Source: SURF-32 sp964648365
Lineage (GTDB): Bacteria > Planctomycetota > Phycisphaerae > UBA1845
DNA: 32,662 nucleotides
Direction: 5' to 3'
Assembly: GCA_964648365.1 (NCBI GenBank)
Contig: CAZYLK010000054.1
Coordinates: 1-32,662 of the forward strand
This document shows positions 32,127 to 32,662 of this stretch, in pieces; position 1 is the stretch's first letter, and each line of letters opens with the position of its first letter. Both the position numbers and the translations under genes were made by a program. The notes beneath the pieces were generated by a model. The model made no database searches, was not told the origin of the DNA, and saw nothing but the letters and a program-made list of their open reading frames with translations.

Positions 32127-32310
32127 CTACGGCCCGTTCACACGATGAGCCCGCGCCCACACTCCGGGCAGGCCGTAGGCGGTGTAGAAGGTGCGTTCGA
32201 GGACTCGGCCTTCCGAGGCCGTCGCGGACACGACGTTCCAGTTGGCGTCCTGGTTGACCACCATGTAGCCGTCCTCACTCCGCATCGCCACGACCTCGTC
32301 GCCCGCCGAC
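32127..32310 (-). pseudogene. Remnant of an RHS-repeat protein
   Basis: About 50 codons read GDEVVAMRSEDGYMVVNQDANWNV... (cut) followed by VLERTFYTAYG, which corresponds to the RHS/YD-repeat core (typically ..YLQDANWNVVALVD..G.VVERY.YDPYG). The match begins abruptly after a Pro-rich non-RHS frame and ends after TAYGLPGVWARAH at a stop, without the rest of the core or a toxin tip. No start or ribosome site is associated. A full RHS protein has over a thousand residues, so this is a decayed fragment. Confidence 0.55.
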
Positions 32311-32548
32311 GGCGGTGGGTGTACTGCGTTCCCGCCGGACGAACCGCGCCGCCCGGACGAACACCGCCCGGGCAGCAGGCCGGTCACGCGGGCCATTGTA
32401 CCCTTAGTCTCCGCAGGTCGTGCGGCGTAACGCGCCATTCGGTTTTTTTCTGAAACTCCGACGCCGGGGCAGCGGGCCGGGAAAAACGGCGGCTGCGGGA
32501 CGTTGCGGACGCACCGGTAGCGGCGCGGAGCGGTGACGAAACCCCGTC

Positions 32549-32608
32549 CTGAGAGCCGAGGCTCCGGGCTGAAAGCCGGGGCTCTGGCCTGAAGGCCGGG
32601 GCTCTGGG
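32549..32608. repeat. 20-bp tandem triplicate
   Basis: Three adjacent 20-bp units (32549, 32569, 32589) follow CTGARRGCCGRGGCTCYGGS and differ at a few positions. Each contains a short self-complementary core (GCC...GGC), in keeping with the other hairpin repeats. It lies upstream of the RHS remnant; 32311-32662 holds nothing else recognisable. Confidence 0.75.
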
Positions 32609-32662
32609 AACCGCATGGCTGCGCCGGGACGCGCCGACGCACCTGTGGGCCCAAATCACCGT

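Overview
The window is a GC-rich bacterial contig whose coding style points to a planctomycete, probably of the Phycisphaerae type, from a draft or metagenome assembly. This assignment is inference. It rests on several traits: a seven-blade SBBP-type propeller protein; many secreted proteins with an F-x-W ... NW opening; a membrane protein ending in a CxxCGYDLRG...CPECG zinc ribbon; an RsmH with a long N-terminal GTHPRRF...YKEL extension; and an ExbB/ExbD cluster with VWA and TPR partners. The assembly origin shows in a run of exactly 100 N flanked by a perfect 55-bp duplication, so the two contig ends really overlap.

Layout. 1-5494 (minus): the edge of an unknown gene, a 29-bp minisatellite, an SBBP propeller protein, then four tandem paralogous secreted proteins with almost identical ribosome-binding sites. 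5495-6473: no gene. 6474-13670 (minus): a six-gene locus read VWA -> TPR-like -> ExbB/TolQ -> ExbD -> ExbD -> large TPR protein, mostly with ATGA overlaps. The VWA protein has a TonB-like S-x3-H transmembrane helix, so the set looks like a proton-driven envelope machine. The last gene seems to have been separated from its start by a small REPIN-like element. 13939-16430 (plus): a secreted helical protein and a soluble orphan histidine kinase. 16467-17523 (minus): two related lipoproteins. 17941-19284 (plus): rsmH. 19337-20203 (minus): a secreted protein whose C-terminal module resembles that of the SBBP protein 17 kb away.

20691-21800 (plus): a B12-binding/MeaB GTPase fusion with no mutase domain. 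21827-25958: two diverged copies of a two-gene module, a ~115-residue unknown protein followed with a 4-nt overlap by a HEPN-like helical protein. They are separated by a photolyase and a zinc-ribbon membrane protein. 26136-26723: a lipoprotein. 26991-29537 (minus): egtD-egtB for ergothioneine synthesis. 29538-30294: hairpins and an 18-bp minisatellite. 30295-31632 (plus): an MFS transporter. 31715-32110 (minus): a small anchored protein of lower GC. The right edge holds an RHS remnant and a 20-bp triplicate.

The strongest candidates for undescribed biology are the duplicated HEPN-like module, the VWA/ExbB/ExbD/TPR locus with its TonB-like VWA protein, and the shared C-terminal module of two secreted proteins. 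A family of short perfect hairpins, often next to GTGGCACGG, recurs between genes. No tRNA, rRNA, CRISPR array or complete insertion sequence was recognised.
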